Assembly: GCA_012295275.1 (NCBI GenBank)
Contig: CM022670.1
Location: 30,598,438-30,619,437, forward strand
DNA length: 21,000 nt
DNA from: Chrysomallon squamiferum
Taxonomy: Eukaryota > Mollusca > Gastropoda > Neomphalida > Peltospiridae
Direction: 5' to 3'
Part shown: positions 1 to 9,007 of the stretch, in pieces
Position numbering within the stretch: the first letter of the stretch is position 1
Layout: the number at the start of each line of letters is the position of its first letter
The notes under the pieces: generated by a model
What the model was told of the DNA's origin: nothing
The model's input: only the letters and a program-made list of their open reading frames with translations
Database searches by the model: none
Translations under genes and position numbers: made by a program

Positions 1-945
1 TGAAAAAGATGAATAATAATAAAAAAACTTATCCCTAATCACCTAAAAGATGAATATGAAGATAACAATAAAAATCATCAGTAATAACAACATAATATTT
101 GATCCGTCTGCAATGCTTTTGGTGCGTACTTTCCTCGAGAAATCCAAGAGATATAACTCGACAGCTATTAAGCGAAACACTACTAATCCCCCTTTACAAT
201 AGCATGCAAATTTCTCATATTCAGAGTTAGATAAATTAATATATTCAGAACTGTATAGAAGGATGGAAATGTTATATTTAACGACGCACGACCTATTTAC
301 AGTTATTTGGCGTGGGAAATAGAGTCAAAGATGACAGGAGGGGAAACCTTTTGCAGCCACTCCACTGGCTATTCATTCCTATTAACAGGAAGGATATCTT
401 ATATGCACCATCCAACAGACAGGAGAGTCCAAACTATGACCTTTGTTTCTTCACAGGCAGACACACATACATACATCTTCCTCCCCGAAAAAATTAGAAA
501 TAAATTAATTAACCTACAATATATGCAAATCAAATGTTATCTCGATAGCACATTACATCTAATTTATATATTAAACTTGAAAGATAACTGTAACTATTTT
601 TGACGAAGTCAATTTTCGTTCATCTTCGATATTTTACGGTTCAAATAAAACGTCAACAATTGCATCATGCATTTATCAATAGACCTACACAGCTGCAGTT
701 TGCGATTAACGAAATATTTATGAGGTAAATGTTTTATTTCGTATTTTGATATTATTTTTAATTGTTGTTTGGAAAGGATAATGAAATAAGGTTTATTTTT
801 ATGGTTATTATCATGATAATGATTGCGATTATGGTTACGTTCATAAAAATAACAAAATATTTTATGGTAAAAGCAAACTAAATACTGGTAATCTTTTCGG
901 TATATAATACATAACAATTGTAAATAGAATAGAATAGAAAGACAG

Positions 946-946
<1 letters not shown>
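1..946. other. AT-rich non-coding stretch
   Basis: No supportable gene. The only piece with possible coding history is a weak reverse-transcriptase-like scrap at about 312-404, listed separately. The remainder is ordinary AT-rich sequence. Two octamer motifs (ATGCAAAT) occur at 204-211 and 523-530. The open frames here (98, 61 and 126 codons) have no domain I recognise, and their composition follows the local AT bias. Confidence 0.6.
312..404 (+). mobile_element. possible LINE reverse-transcriptase C-terminal scrap (weak)
   Basis: The plus-strand frame starting at 312 contains LLQPLHWLFIPINRKDILY at residues 13-31. Non-LTR retrotransposons of the CR1, Jockey and RTE types commonly carry a motif of the form L-x-x-LHWLP-[IV]-x-x-R-I near the end of the reverse transcriptase. 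The LHWL core fits, followed by what could be a small insertion before PI-N-R-K-D-I. Nothing upstream or downstream extends the match: there is no catalytic YADD box, no endonuclease and no clear poly(A) end. If real, it is a heavily decayed 5'-truncated copy. A chance match to a short motif is quite possible. Confidence 0.18.
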
Positions 947-978
<32 letters not shown>

Positions 979-987
979 TATACATAC
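947..987. repeat. (TACA)n / (TA)n microsatellite
   Basis: TACA units run to about 970, then a TA dinucleotide tract to about 982, then two more TACA-like units. The adjacent CTTACCTACCTACATG is a degenerate continuation. Confidence 0.95.
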
Positions 988-2497
988 AATCATACTTACC
1001 TACCTACATGAAAATGAAAGTAAGTTATACTTCATTCAGGTAAAGTTATTACAACTGATAAATGCGGTTTTCTATTTTTCTAAATGACTTAGAGGAATTT
1101 CTGATAGAGTTACGACAATCTTTAGCAAAGAATTTAATGTTTATTATTAGTAATATTCTACAATATGCCGATGATACCATATTTTTTTTTAAATCTTAAA
1201 GTTTTTGCGGCATATTGTCCACTGCAGAGGGTTAAAATTATAATACAAATAAAACTAAAATAATGTTTTTTACTAAAGGGAGAAATCTCCATGTTTATAT
1301 ATTTAAGTTCGATGGAGAGTTTATTGATGTAGTTGTTAACAATACATATCTGGATACACACTTTACAATGTAAAACAGGGATATAAAAAATGCAAATATG
1401 TTTAGAACATCTAACTTCTGACTGAGACTGGAAGATGGTTTAATATTTCGAGAATCAAAATTGTGACCTTGCCTAAACAGAAAATAAATATCGTTATATA
1501 TTTAAATGTAAGGAAAGGTGTATTTATGATAAACATAAGAGACTTCCTAATATATTTTCATGTAATAATATGTTTAATAGCAAAAGTAAGATTTTATTAA
1601 AGAAGTTATGTATTTCAATAAGAACTGTATGTGAGAGTGTATTTTGTCCTCCACGTTAGACGTCCATACATAAGCGTTTCAGTTTTAATTTGTTGTAATA
1701 TTCTTCACATTTTTCTCTGTATCGTAATGCTTCTGTTTATGTGGACAAAATTCACTGCAATCATCACTGGTTGTTACAGAATGTCTTTGAAAGATATATT
1801 CCCTGATCATGTAGATCGAAATTTAGTTCGTGGATATCTAGTATACCACGATAGATTAGCGTGACTTGTCAAACTTGTTTTCAGCTGATAGTATATCAAG
1901 TCCTTGTTTGCTGTGCAGACAATGACGCAAACCATTACCAGGCTGTCTGTGTCAAATGTTATCACATCTTACATACGTCAGAGACGTATCGCGTGTTAAC
2001 TACTCGATAATCACCTTTATTATTTTAAATTTTTTAATTTTAAAAATATGTTTATATATCGATCTATTTATCTCAATCTGTGTGAATGTTTAATTATGTG
2101 TGTTTTATTTGTACATATATCTATGTTTGTGTGTACATGCGTGGGTACAAAGCTATAAATGTATTTTTGCTAGTAAACAAAACTGTACTAAAATCATGAC
2201 GCCTATACGTATAACAAAAACATGTAAAATATTTTTGAAAACAATTTTGAAAGCTACAAAAAAATAACATTCTCTTTTTGTGAGAAAAAAATAAATTTAA
2301 TGAAACTGATGAAATGCAGTATGTCCTGTATTCTTCTGGAAACAAATTAACTGCCTGTTTCTTTATTCGCTTATTTTTAGTTAAATGATTTTTCTTTGCT
2401 GTTAAATTCCATTAAATCTGTTTCACGTTTAAATTAGTCAAAGTTGGTGTCTTAGCTTTTTCTTCATCTCAGTAGAATTGCTTCCTTGATTATGTGC
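988..2497. other. AT-rich non-coding stretch
   Basis: Nothing gene-like is visible. Minor items are an octamer ATGCAAAT at 1390-1397 and a small palindrome at 1973-1989 (ATACGTC, three bases, GACGTAT). The open frames at 1158-1361, 1631-1864 and 2121-2345 have no recognisable domain and lie in AT-rich sequence. Confidence 0.6.
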
Positions 2498-2510
2498 AAA
2501 AAAAAAAAAA
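2498..2510 (+). repeat. A13 homopolymer
   Basis: A run of 13 adenines. It is not preceded by a recognisable retroposon body, so I do not read it as a SINE or LINE tail. Confidence 0.9.
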
Positions 2511-2633
2511 TATTTAATAGGAATAAAAAAAGTAAGAGGTAATCTTTCCTCTTCAAAGATTTTTGTGACATATGCAAATAATTTCTTAGTACGTTTATCT
2601 CCTTGATGTTTCTATAAATGCCAAACAAAAATA

Positions 2634-2740
2634 TAGAAGAAAAATATACAACCGGAACAAAAACACGAAAATGAGAAAAAAAGAAAGAAAAATAAACATA
2701 GAAAAAAGAAAAGAAAAAGAAAAAACAAGCGATAATGAAA
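2634..2740 (+). repeat. purine-rich A/G low-complexity tract
   Basis: Degenerate GAAA/AAAGA units dominate. Minus-strand frames across it encode strings of Phe and Ser, which is simply the reverse complement of this tract and not a membrane protein. Confidence 0.75.
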
Positions 2741-2768
2741 CCTATCGCAGAAGGTGAAAACAATTAAC

Positions 2769-2789
2769 ATTATTATTATTATTATTATT
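2769..2789 (+). repeat. (ATT)7 microsatellite
   Basis: Seven uninterrupted ATT units. Confidence 0.9.
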
Positions 2790-2919
2790 TTAAAACATAT
2801 TTTATTTTCGGTATCAAATATTTTTATTCTGTGAATTGCTTTATGATTAGCTAAATACAACCTAATATTTTATGGAAAAAAAAAATGTGGTCAATGTAGA
2901 TAATGGCAACAGTCCGAAC

Positions 2920-2936
2920 ATATATATATATATATA
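2920..2936 (+). repeat. (AT)n microsatellite
   Basis: About eight uninterrupted AT units. Confidence 0.9.
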
Positions 2937-4202
2937 AAATTGTGTTTTCTTTGAAAGTAATGTGCATGACTAGTTAAAAACAGCAAAGAAGAATAAAGTT
3001 GGGTTGCATATGACTTCGAAAGCGAATATAACTTTATATAGGTTGTTTGTACCAACAAATGATAACATCCACAGTGTGTTCTTAAAATGTGTTACTTACT
3101 TAACTCTTTCTCTCTCCCCTTCCTTCTTCTGTCTCCTTTCCTAAACTCTCTTTCTCTCTATGTCCCTCTTAAAATAATAAAGAAAGAACCAGGAGTTAAC
3201 CCTTTTGAGTTGTTATAAATAGTTTTTATAAATTTATTGGCAGAAGATGACTATAATGGAAAATACTTTCCATACGTTTGATAATACTGTTAAACACAAT
3301 GATGGACAATACGTTCAGCTGCTCTGAGAACTGTCCGGTCAGATATATTTCAAAAATACGTCACGTGAGATTTGTCAGATATATAGGACATGTCACATTA
3401 GACCTATAAACAAAGGTTACATGAGAGCTGTAAAATACGTAATTTAAACTGTATGATATATTAATTAAGTAACAAATAATCACATGTCTAAAAACAACGT
3501 ACAGAATATATTCCTACATATATATGTTTTGATGTACGTGGGGTTTCGTAAAACGATCACCTATGTAACTCAGACAATATTGTGACTCCAGAATGTTATT
3601 CGATGCTTGACATTACCCTCACCCACAGCACTTAACATTTAACTCACTGCTTGCGCTTATTTATAACATGTTATTTCTATAAGTATGTTTAGTTAGAAAA
3701 CTGGCCAGTAACACGCAATATTCGCCTTTTCCGCTATCCGCTGCTTACAAAAATGAGTTAACAGTTCATCGAAGCTTTTTGCAATATTTTACCGGATACT
3801 TAAACAGATGAGATTTCTATGTCAGCGGCTATCAATGTATCAATGGTTGTTCAGTTACCTCAAATTTTATTCGATACGTAACAGTTACCAAAATCGAAAT
3901 GTGTCAGTTGAAATGATATGTGAAGTTATTGTTAGCGGTAACTGGTACTCTAAATTGTATGTCGATCAATATAGAGAAGACCTGTGAAGTAAGGAACTCA
4001 AGTTTGATCGATAATAATTGAACTAGGATTTTAGCTACTACATAGTGCTGTTAGAATTTGTGAAATATTTATTATTTGGATTTGGATTTTTCTTTCTATA
4101 AAATATTATTACTATCTTCTGTTTTATATATAAACAGAAGAATATATCACACACATATAAATGCATACACATACAAACACACACTAAGGAATTCTCTTTT
4201 TA

Positions 4203-4205
<3 letters not shown>
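2937..4205. other. non-coding stretch with a pyrimidine-rich segment
   Basis: No gene recognised. Positions 3104-3170 are a degenerate C/T-rich tract on the plus strand (CTCTTTCTCTCTCCCCTTCC and similar). GTCAGATATAT occurs twice about 38 bases apart (near 3339 and 3377), flanking a CACGTG E-box at 3362-3367. Neither is enough to call an element. Confidence 0.55.

Positions 4206-4277
<72 letters not shown>
4206..4277 (+). repeat. (CT)36 microsatellite
   Basis: A 72 bp uninterrupted CT tract. It produces the apparent Leu-Ser repeat in the plus-strand frame 4076-4393, which is not a protein. Long polypyrimidine mirror repeats can adopt triplex (H-DNA) structure under supercoiling. That is known of the sequence class and has not been shown here. 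Confidence 0.98.
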
Positions 4278-4280
<3 letters not shown>

Positions 4281-5340
4281 GCCCTAATATATCAACATTT
4301 AAACCTATTATTTATTTCGCGTTAAGCGAATGCTTTTTCACACTAAGGATTTATTATTACAAAGGAAATCATAAATCGTCCAGTAAGAGATAACAGAAAA
4401 TTATATTGAAATATCGTTAAATAATAACTGGCATAGTTTAATGTTGAATATCGACACAGCATACAATAATTTAGTAAATATAGACGAGAAACAACAAATA
4501 ACACGGAATCATTCCCGACTACCATAGGTTGCATCAGAAACAAAATACATGCGTGAAAGCAAATAGAAATTATAATAGGAAATAAATGTCGTAGGAAGAA
4601 AAGAAACGTCTGAATTTGTTATTTTCTCTTTGTTGCACAAGGAATGTCGATAATATATAAACATATTTTGATTATTGATCACATGGTAACCACGCTTGAT
4701 TTCGTTTTGTAAACAGAAACGAAGCTACTGTAGCAAAAGGAAAAGAAATAATGTCTATCCAAGTACGGTGTAAACGTCTGTCATTTATCTCTCGCTTATT
4801 ATTCCACACACATAATAATAGTGTTAACAATTAATAACTGACTTTTTGTTCACTGTATTAGGGATACCTTATCTGGATAGGTTTTTTTGGATTACACTCA
4901 CTGCATCATGAATAATTATATTTATTCAACCAATTCACCGCAAATTTCAGAACAGCCAAAATTTTCCGCTATTTTGAGTTTATAAGACCACAGTAATAAC
5001 AATACGTCATTTGATTGTCTATTAGTAATCAGTGTTACGTCGAAGAAATAGAAAGATGAACTGAAATGGCCAATGAGTAAGCTAATAATAAAACTCGTTA
5101 CATTTTTATTATAAACAATAATTAATTTGAATTGAGTACAAAAAAAGTACAAGCAATCTATCTACTAACAAATACATGTTCAACGTAAAAATAATTATAA
5201 CAGGATTTAAAACTAGAATCCGGAAAAATAAACTAATGAAAGCCACTCGCGTTTAAATACACGTATGTTACGTGGGTTTAAAAAAATAAAATAAATAAAG
5301 GTAAATAAAAAAATAGCAGTTTTATATTTTTTTCATTATA
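4278..5340. other. AT-rich non-coding stretch
   Basis: No gene, RNA or repeat family recognised. The minus-strand frames 4343-4543 and 4922-5152 show no domain signature. Positions 5278-5320 become A-rich with TAAA units immediately before the mariner-like element. Confidence 0.6.
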
Positions 5341-5342
5341 TA

Positions 5343-5369
5343 CAGGGTGTCCACAAAGTCTGGGTACAT
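5343..5369 (+). repeat. left terminal inverted repeat
   Basis: This 27 bp arm starts CAGGGTGTCC and ends GGGTACAT. It pairs perfectly with 5551-5577. Similarity extends another six bases outward only because both flanks are TA repeats. Confidence 0.95.
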
Positions 5370-5379
5370 AAGTAAAATA

Positions 5380-5499
5380 AATAGGTTGTCTATTAGGGTG
5401 TCTAAGGTTGAATTCTTCTGCAACTTTGCGATAAGACCATCCTTCTCGTCCACTTAAGAGTATCAACTCGATTCTTTCTTCTTTAGACAGAGCCATCAT
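5380..5499 (-). pseudogene. truncated transposase N-terminal helix-turn-helix fragment (DUF4817-like)
   Basis: Reading from ATG at 5499, the first 40 residues include ALSKEERIELILLSGREGW, then SYRKVAEEF and NLRHPNRQPI. This pattern of a charged first helix, a turn, a second helix with R-K-V-A-x-x-F and then R-x-P-x-R-x-P-I matches the DNA-binding domain annotated as DUF4817, found at the N-terminus of mariner-group transposases in many arthropods and other animals. An intact transposase is normally around 350 residues and continues with a second helix-turn-helix and a DDE/D catalytic domain. Here the frame passes directly into the left terminal repeat at about residue 44 and then into AT-rich flank before a stop at 5278-5280, giving 73 codons of which only the first 40 are domain-like. 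The second Met (residue 2) is an equally plausible start. It is non-functional as a transposase; the fragment could at most bind DNA if expressed. Confidence 0.75.
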
Positions 5500-5550
5500 T
5501 CGATCTGGGTAAGAAAAATAACATAAATAAATAACATAGTAAAATTCCCC

Positions 5551-5577
5551 ATGTACCCAGACTTTGTGGACACCCTG
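5551..5577 (-). repeat. right terminal inverted repeat
   Basis: Perfect reverse complement of 5343-5369, starting ATGTACCC and ending ACACCCTG on the plus strand, followed by TA. Confidence 0.95.
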
Positions 5578-5626
5578 TATATATATTACTGGGATGACGT
5601 AATACTTTGACTCACATTTGGATAAT

Positions 5627-5650
5627 TATTTTATTTTATTTTATTTTATT

Positions 5651-5705
<55 letters not shown>
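5627..5705 (+). repeat. (TTTTA)n changing to (TTTA)n microsatellite
   Basis: Pentamer TTTTA units run to about 5653, then pure TTTA tetramers continue to about 5705. The switch from a 5-base to a 4-base unit at one point suggests loss of one T followed by expansion of the new unit. Confidence 0.95.
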
Positions 5706-5706
<1 letters not shown>

Positions 5707-5838
5707 ATATTTATTGTAATAATCCAAGTATGAACATTTTCAAAACGTTTCTGTGAAAGTGGATATAGTTTACAAAATGAAAGAGAATTCCTTACAAAGA
5801 AAAATAGATCGGTCAGGTATACAAAGACTCCGTGCTGT

Positions 5839-5890
5839 ACACACATACACACATACACACAGAGATACACACACACACAGACATACACAT
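5839..5890 (+). repeat. CA/TACA-rich microsatellite, interrupted
   Basis: Mixed ACAC and ATACAC units with a GAGAT interruption. The frames at 5703-5894, 5753-5998 and 5813-6016 that cross it encode Thr-His or Cys-Val strings and are artefacts of the repeat. Confidence 0.85.
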
Positions 5891-6425
5891 GCAATAAAAA
5901 TAAGTGACAACGTATATAGTTATTACATAGAAATCAGTTTGTATTTCTATCGAATGGTTAAAAACATGATAATAATAATACACGGAAGTTTCCTTTAAGA
6001 AATTAATTTGCTCCATATTTGATGCTTCCGTTTATTATTATTTTCTCCTTATAGACTGATAAAAATATCAGGAAATGTATAATAACCTCCACAAGACAAG
6101 ATGAATCATTGATTGTCAGTGTTGTTGTTTTTTTAAACATAAAAATGATTTGAAAGAGACCCGACTGATAACGCTACATCGATATTCATCAGTTATCAGC
6201 AAGATACTTGTCATAAAGCAGGCGTAGAAGTTGGAACGGGAAATAATTTTCTTTAGCTATTTGAATAGGGTGTTTTCAAAATTGTAGTCCTTTGCCTTTT
6301 ACATGGTATGAAACTAAATTCGAATTTGAATTGTTTGTAATTCCAGTTAAAAATACAAATAGTAAAGTATTAAGTACTTTATTATTAAATATTGTTCATA
6401 AAAATATCTGACTGTTATTTTTCGC
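5891..6425. other. non-coding stretch
   Basis: No gene recognised. The only local structure seen is a perfect 8 bp inverted repeat CTGATAAC (6165-6172) and GTTATCAG (6192-6199) around a 19-base loop. Confidence 0.55.
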
Positions 6426-6478
6426 TTTATTTGTTTGTTTATTCGTTTATTTATTTATTTATTTAATTATTTATTTGT
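6426..6478 (+). repeat. (TTTA)n degenerate microsatellite
   Basis: TTTA and TTTG units with interruptions (GTTTGTTTATTCG at the start, AATTA near the end). Confidence 0.85.
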
Positions 6479-7111
6479 TGGTTATTGCCATACGGACAAA
6501 TGAGTCTGTCATTTCAGTGATTTAACTGCTCCACATTAACTTAATGATTTAGTAATAGCAGAACTCTATGGTCGCTGGTCATCAATCTGCAAGACTATGG
6601 TCGATAATGTGCGGCGATCCTAGAAACCATGAGTCTAAAAACTTATAGGTCGTACACAACAGGTATGTTGTAAATGGCTTGGTAATTAATATAAATGATA
6701 AATTAATATTGACAGTGGATTTGGAAATTAGTCTTGAAGAAGAGTTTTTATAATGTTATACCAGCTTACCATAATTTATCAATGTCCAAAGACATTCCCA
6801 ATTATATCGTGCATCAAACTAACAAAGACGGGCACTTTTCTGTGACACTGAAATAAGATTAAGAGAGAGATGTCTGTTGTCGTAAAGAGTTTCTGAAGTC
6901 GATCGTACCAATCAGTCAGGCAGAGAGCTTCAATAAATCACTCGTTTGACGCGTTTCCACAAAGGTTCATTTTGGGCAAACATATTTGACATTTTTGTTT
7001 TAACCTATTGTTAGCAATTTAACCAAGGGTAATTTAAACTAGACAAAATGGCTGTTATTTGCTTCACCGGTTTTGGCAGAAGTAACCAGGAATAGCGTAA
7101 TTAATAACACG
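6479..7111. other. non-coding stretch of more complex sequence
   Basis: Less repetitive than its surroundings but with no domain in any frame. ACTATGGTCG and CTATGGTCG recur about 26-29 bases apart near 6566-6603. An ATG in a good eukaryotic context (ACAAAATGG) at 7048 opens only a 15-codon frame. Confidence 0.5.
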
Positions 7112-7261
7112 ACTAAGCTGCACCGAACGTCGTTAGTCAACTCCGTTAACGTTACACGTCAGCTGTAATGACATTTGGCTGCAGACTGTGAAAAAAATGA
7201 GACACATTTTTCATTGCATCGTGTGATCATGATGTCTGGTGAACGCTCGGTGCAGTTTAGT
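7112..7261. mobile_element. 150 bp inverted-repeat unit, possible MITE
   Basis: The arm 7112-7130 (ACTAAGCTGCACCGAACGT) and the reverse complement of 7243-7261 match at 17 of 19 positions. Total length is 150 bp and the interior is unusually CpG-rich for this window (several CGT and CGA in 7120-7160). Short AT-flanked units of this shape are typical of miniature inverted-repeat transposable elements. No convincing target-site duplication is visible directly outside the arms, so a fortuitous or partly eroded inverted repeat remains possible. Confidence 0.4.
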
Positions 7262-7374
7262 TAAAAGTTGTTATGGGACGTTACTTTTTGTTGTCTGAGC
7301 ATGTTGCACCTCTAGAAGAATGAATAAGTTACATTCAATAAATCCTTTTGGTGAATTTTAATGCAGCCTTAATC

Positions 7375-7500
7375 CTACTACTACTACTACTACTACTACT
7401 ACTGCCACTTATAATAATAATACAATTCCAATAATAACAACAATAATAATAAATAACAGTAACAATAACAACAACAAAAATAACAACAAAAATAATATCA
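7375..7500 (+). repeat. (CTA)n followed by degenerate AAT/AAC trinucleotide tract
   Basis: CTA units run from 7375 to 7402 almost perfectly, then after GCCACTT a degenerate block of AAT, AAC and AAA triplets extends to about 7500. Confidence 0.85.
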
Positions 7501-8760
7501 GTTAATATTCAGTCCTATCACCTTTAGTTTACAGACACTACGTACACACAGGTACAAACGTATGGAAATAAATATTTATACAATATCGTTTTTTTATTTT
7601 GAAACCTTTCAGCCGTTTTTCCATTAGATTTTCAGTTAAGTTTTACCACGAGTCCCAAAGTGCTTTAAACATCTAACACTGTGCTGAGTGCTAGGATTAA
7701 ATATTTATCAGATCTTACACTTCGCAAGCTAAACGCATGACCTGGAGTCAAAGTAAAGATAAGACCATGTAAGCACTGAAGAACTGAGCTAGTTGTATAG
7801 AAGAAAGAAAATAATAGAAGAAAAAGGAAAAAAAAAAAGGTTTTCAGTTGGAGATTTCTCCTCTCATCTTGTTTTTACTAGAAGGCAACACTCACGTTTC
7901 TTTTCATCGCTAACAAGTATACAAGAAAAAAGAATTTCTCTGAAGTTATTTTAATATCACCGGAGATACACATTCAAAAAGTGTTTTGATTATGGTCACA
8001 TAGTGAAAACAAGAATATCTAAAACCTGTCTCCAATGTATCTGCAAAGTTAAACCAAATATTTCCTCACTAAAGGACTTCAAAAAGTTAAAGATCACACC
8101 AATTATTTTACCCTGCGAACACTTCGTTGAGAAAAGTTCCCCGGAAGACGGAAGACTTATCTGGAAATTGATTTGAAATAATCACACGAGATCTGAAATC
8201 CAAGCTTTCCCACTATTCTGGAAACAAAGCGCGAGGTTTTCAACGATCTTCTAGCAATTTCACACACAAGAAATCTGTCTTCAGTTTATGACAGGTTAAA
8301 TCATTTGATTGTTATGTTTATAGCTAGTAGGTTATTTATCTTAATTATTATCCAGTTTAAAAACGAATTAGTGTTTAATTTAAAGACGACAGCTCCCTAT
8401 GTCTTATAAAGTATAAATTTCAAATAATATGATACATTGACTGTTTTGTAAGTTTGAGACCGTTACCCTTGAAATTTCATTTTCAGGAAGTCAATTAACG
8501 AAATAAAGAATAAACTAATCAGTGAGATGACGTTATAATAATTCTGTTGATATATATCGGGGATCTCTTTTTAACATTTCAACATCAAGGTTTATTTACT
8601 TATTTAAAAACTAATTATTAATATTGATTATTCCCTAAGCAGAGTATTCTCGCGAATCTAACAAAGGCATTAAAAGACAATTTCCAAAATAATAAAAGCA
8701 GATAACCAATCAAACAAGCAAAACATTTCTATACAAATAGCCAAAAAAGGTCCATCATTA
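7501..8760. other. non-coding stretch
   Basis: No gene, RNA or element recognised in 1.2 kb. Positions 8100-8290 are somewhat more balanced in base composition but no frame stays open or resembles a known domain. A short A-rich run lies at 7801-7839. Confidence 0.55.
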
Positions 8761-8960
8761 AAAACAAAAATAAAAAGGCGATAAATGAAAAGAAATAAAA
8801 ATAATGATAATAAAAAAGTAAGTAAGTAAATAAATAAATTAATTAATTAATAAAAGAAGTAATAATAACAAAACCAATACATCAACAGCAACATAAAATA
8901 AAAAGGGAAAGAAACAAAAAGAAAGAAAATAACAAATTAACAAAAACAGAACAACATATC
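8761..8960 (+). repeat. A-rich low complexity with (TAAA)n
   Basis: Degenerate AAAT, AAAAAC and TAAG units; the cleanest part is 8819-8852 with TAAA/TTAA tetramers. Confidence 0.75.
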
Positions 8961-9007
8961 TGTGTGTGTGTGTGTGTGTGTTTGTGTGTGCGTGTGTGTG
9001 TGTGTGT
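8961..9007 (+). repeat. (TG)n microsatellite
   Basis: TG repeats with two single-base interruptions (a TTTG near 8981 and a CG near 8991). Alternating purine-pyrimidine tracts of this kind can form Z-DNA. The minus-strand frame 8839-9066 crosses it as Thr-His and is an artefact. Confidence 0.95.

Larger units (their letters stand above)
5341..5579 (-). mobile_element. non-autonomous mariner/Tc1-like DNA transposon, internally deleted
   Basis: Two 27 bp arms (5343-5369 and 5551-5577) are perfect inverted repeats beginning CAGGGTGTCCAC when read inward from either end. Each is bordered by TA (5341-5342 and 5578-5579), the target duplicated by Tc1/mariner/IS630 transposases, although both flanks are TATATA so the exact duplication cannot be separated from local sequence. 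The element proper is only 235 bp. Between the arms, on the minus strand, is the start of a transposase-like helix-turn-helix domain that is cut off after about 40 codons; the catalytic DDE/D region is absent. This is a deletion derivative that a full-length relative could mobilise. The perfect arms suggest fairly recent insertion. No second copy lies in the window. Confidence 0.9.

Noticed and set aside
2464-2860. overlapping minus-strand frames rich in Phe, suggestive of membrane proteins
   Set aside because: They are the reverse complement of the A/G-rich tract at 2634-2740 and the ATT repeat.
4076-4393. 105-codon frame with a long Leu-Ser run
   Set aside because: It is the translation of the (CT)36 microsatellite plus AT-rich flank. 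The same applies to the frames at 13617-13889 and 18378-18569.
6165-6199. 8 bp perfect inverted repeat with 19-base loop
   Set aside because: Stems of this size are expected by chance several times in 21 kb of AT-rich DNA.
7048-7095. ATG in a good context (ACAAAATGG) opening MAVICFTGFGRSNQE
   Set aside because: The frame stops after 15 codons and no credible donor site lies before the stop.
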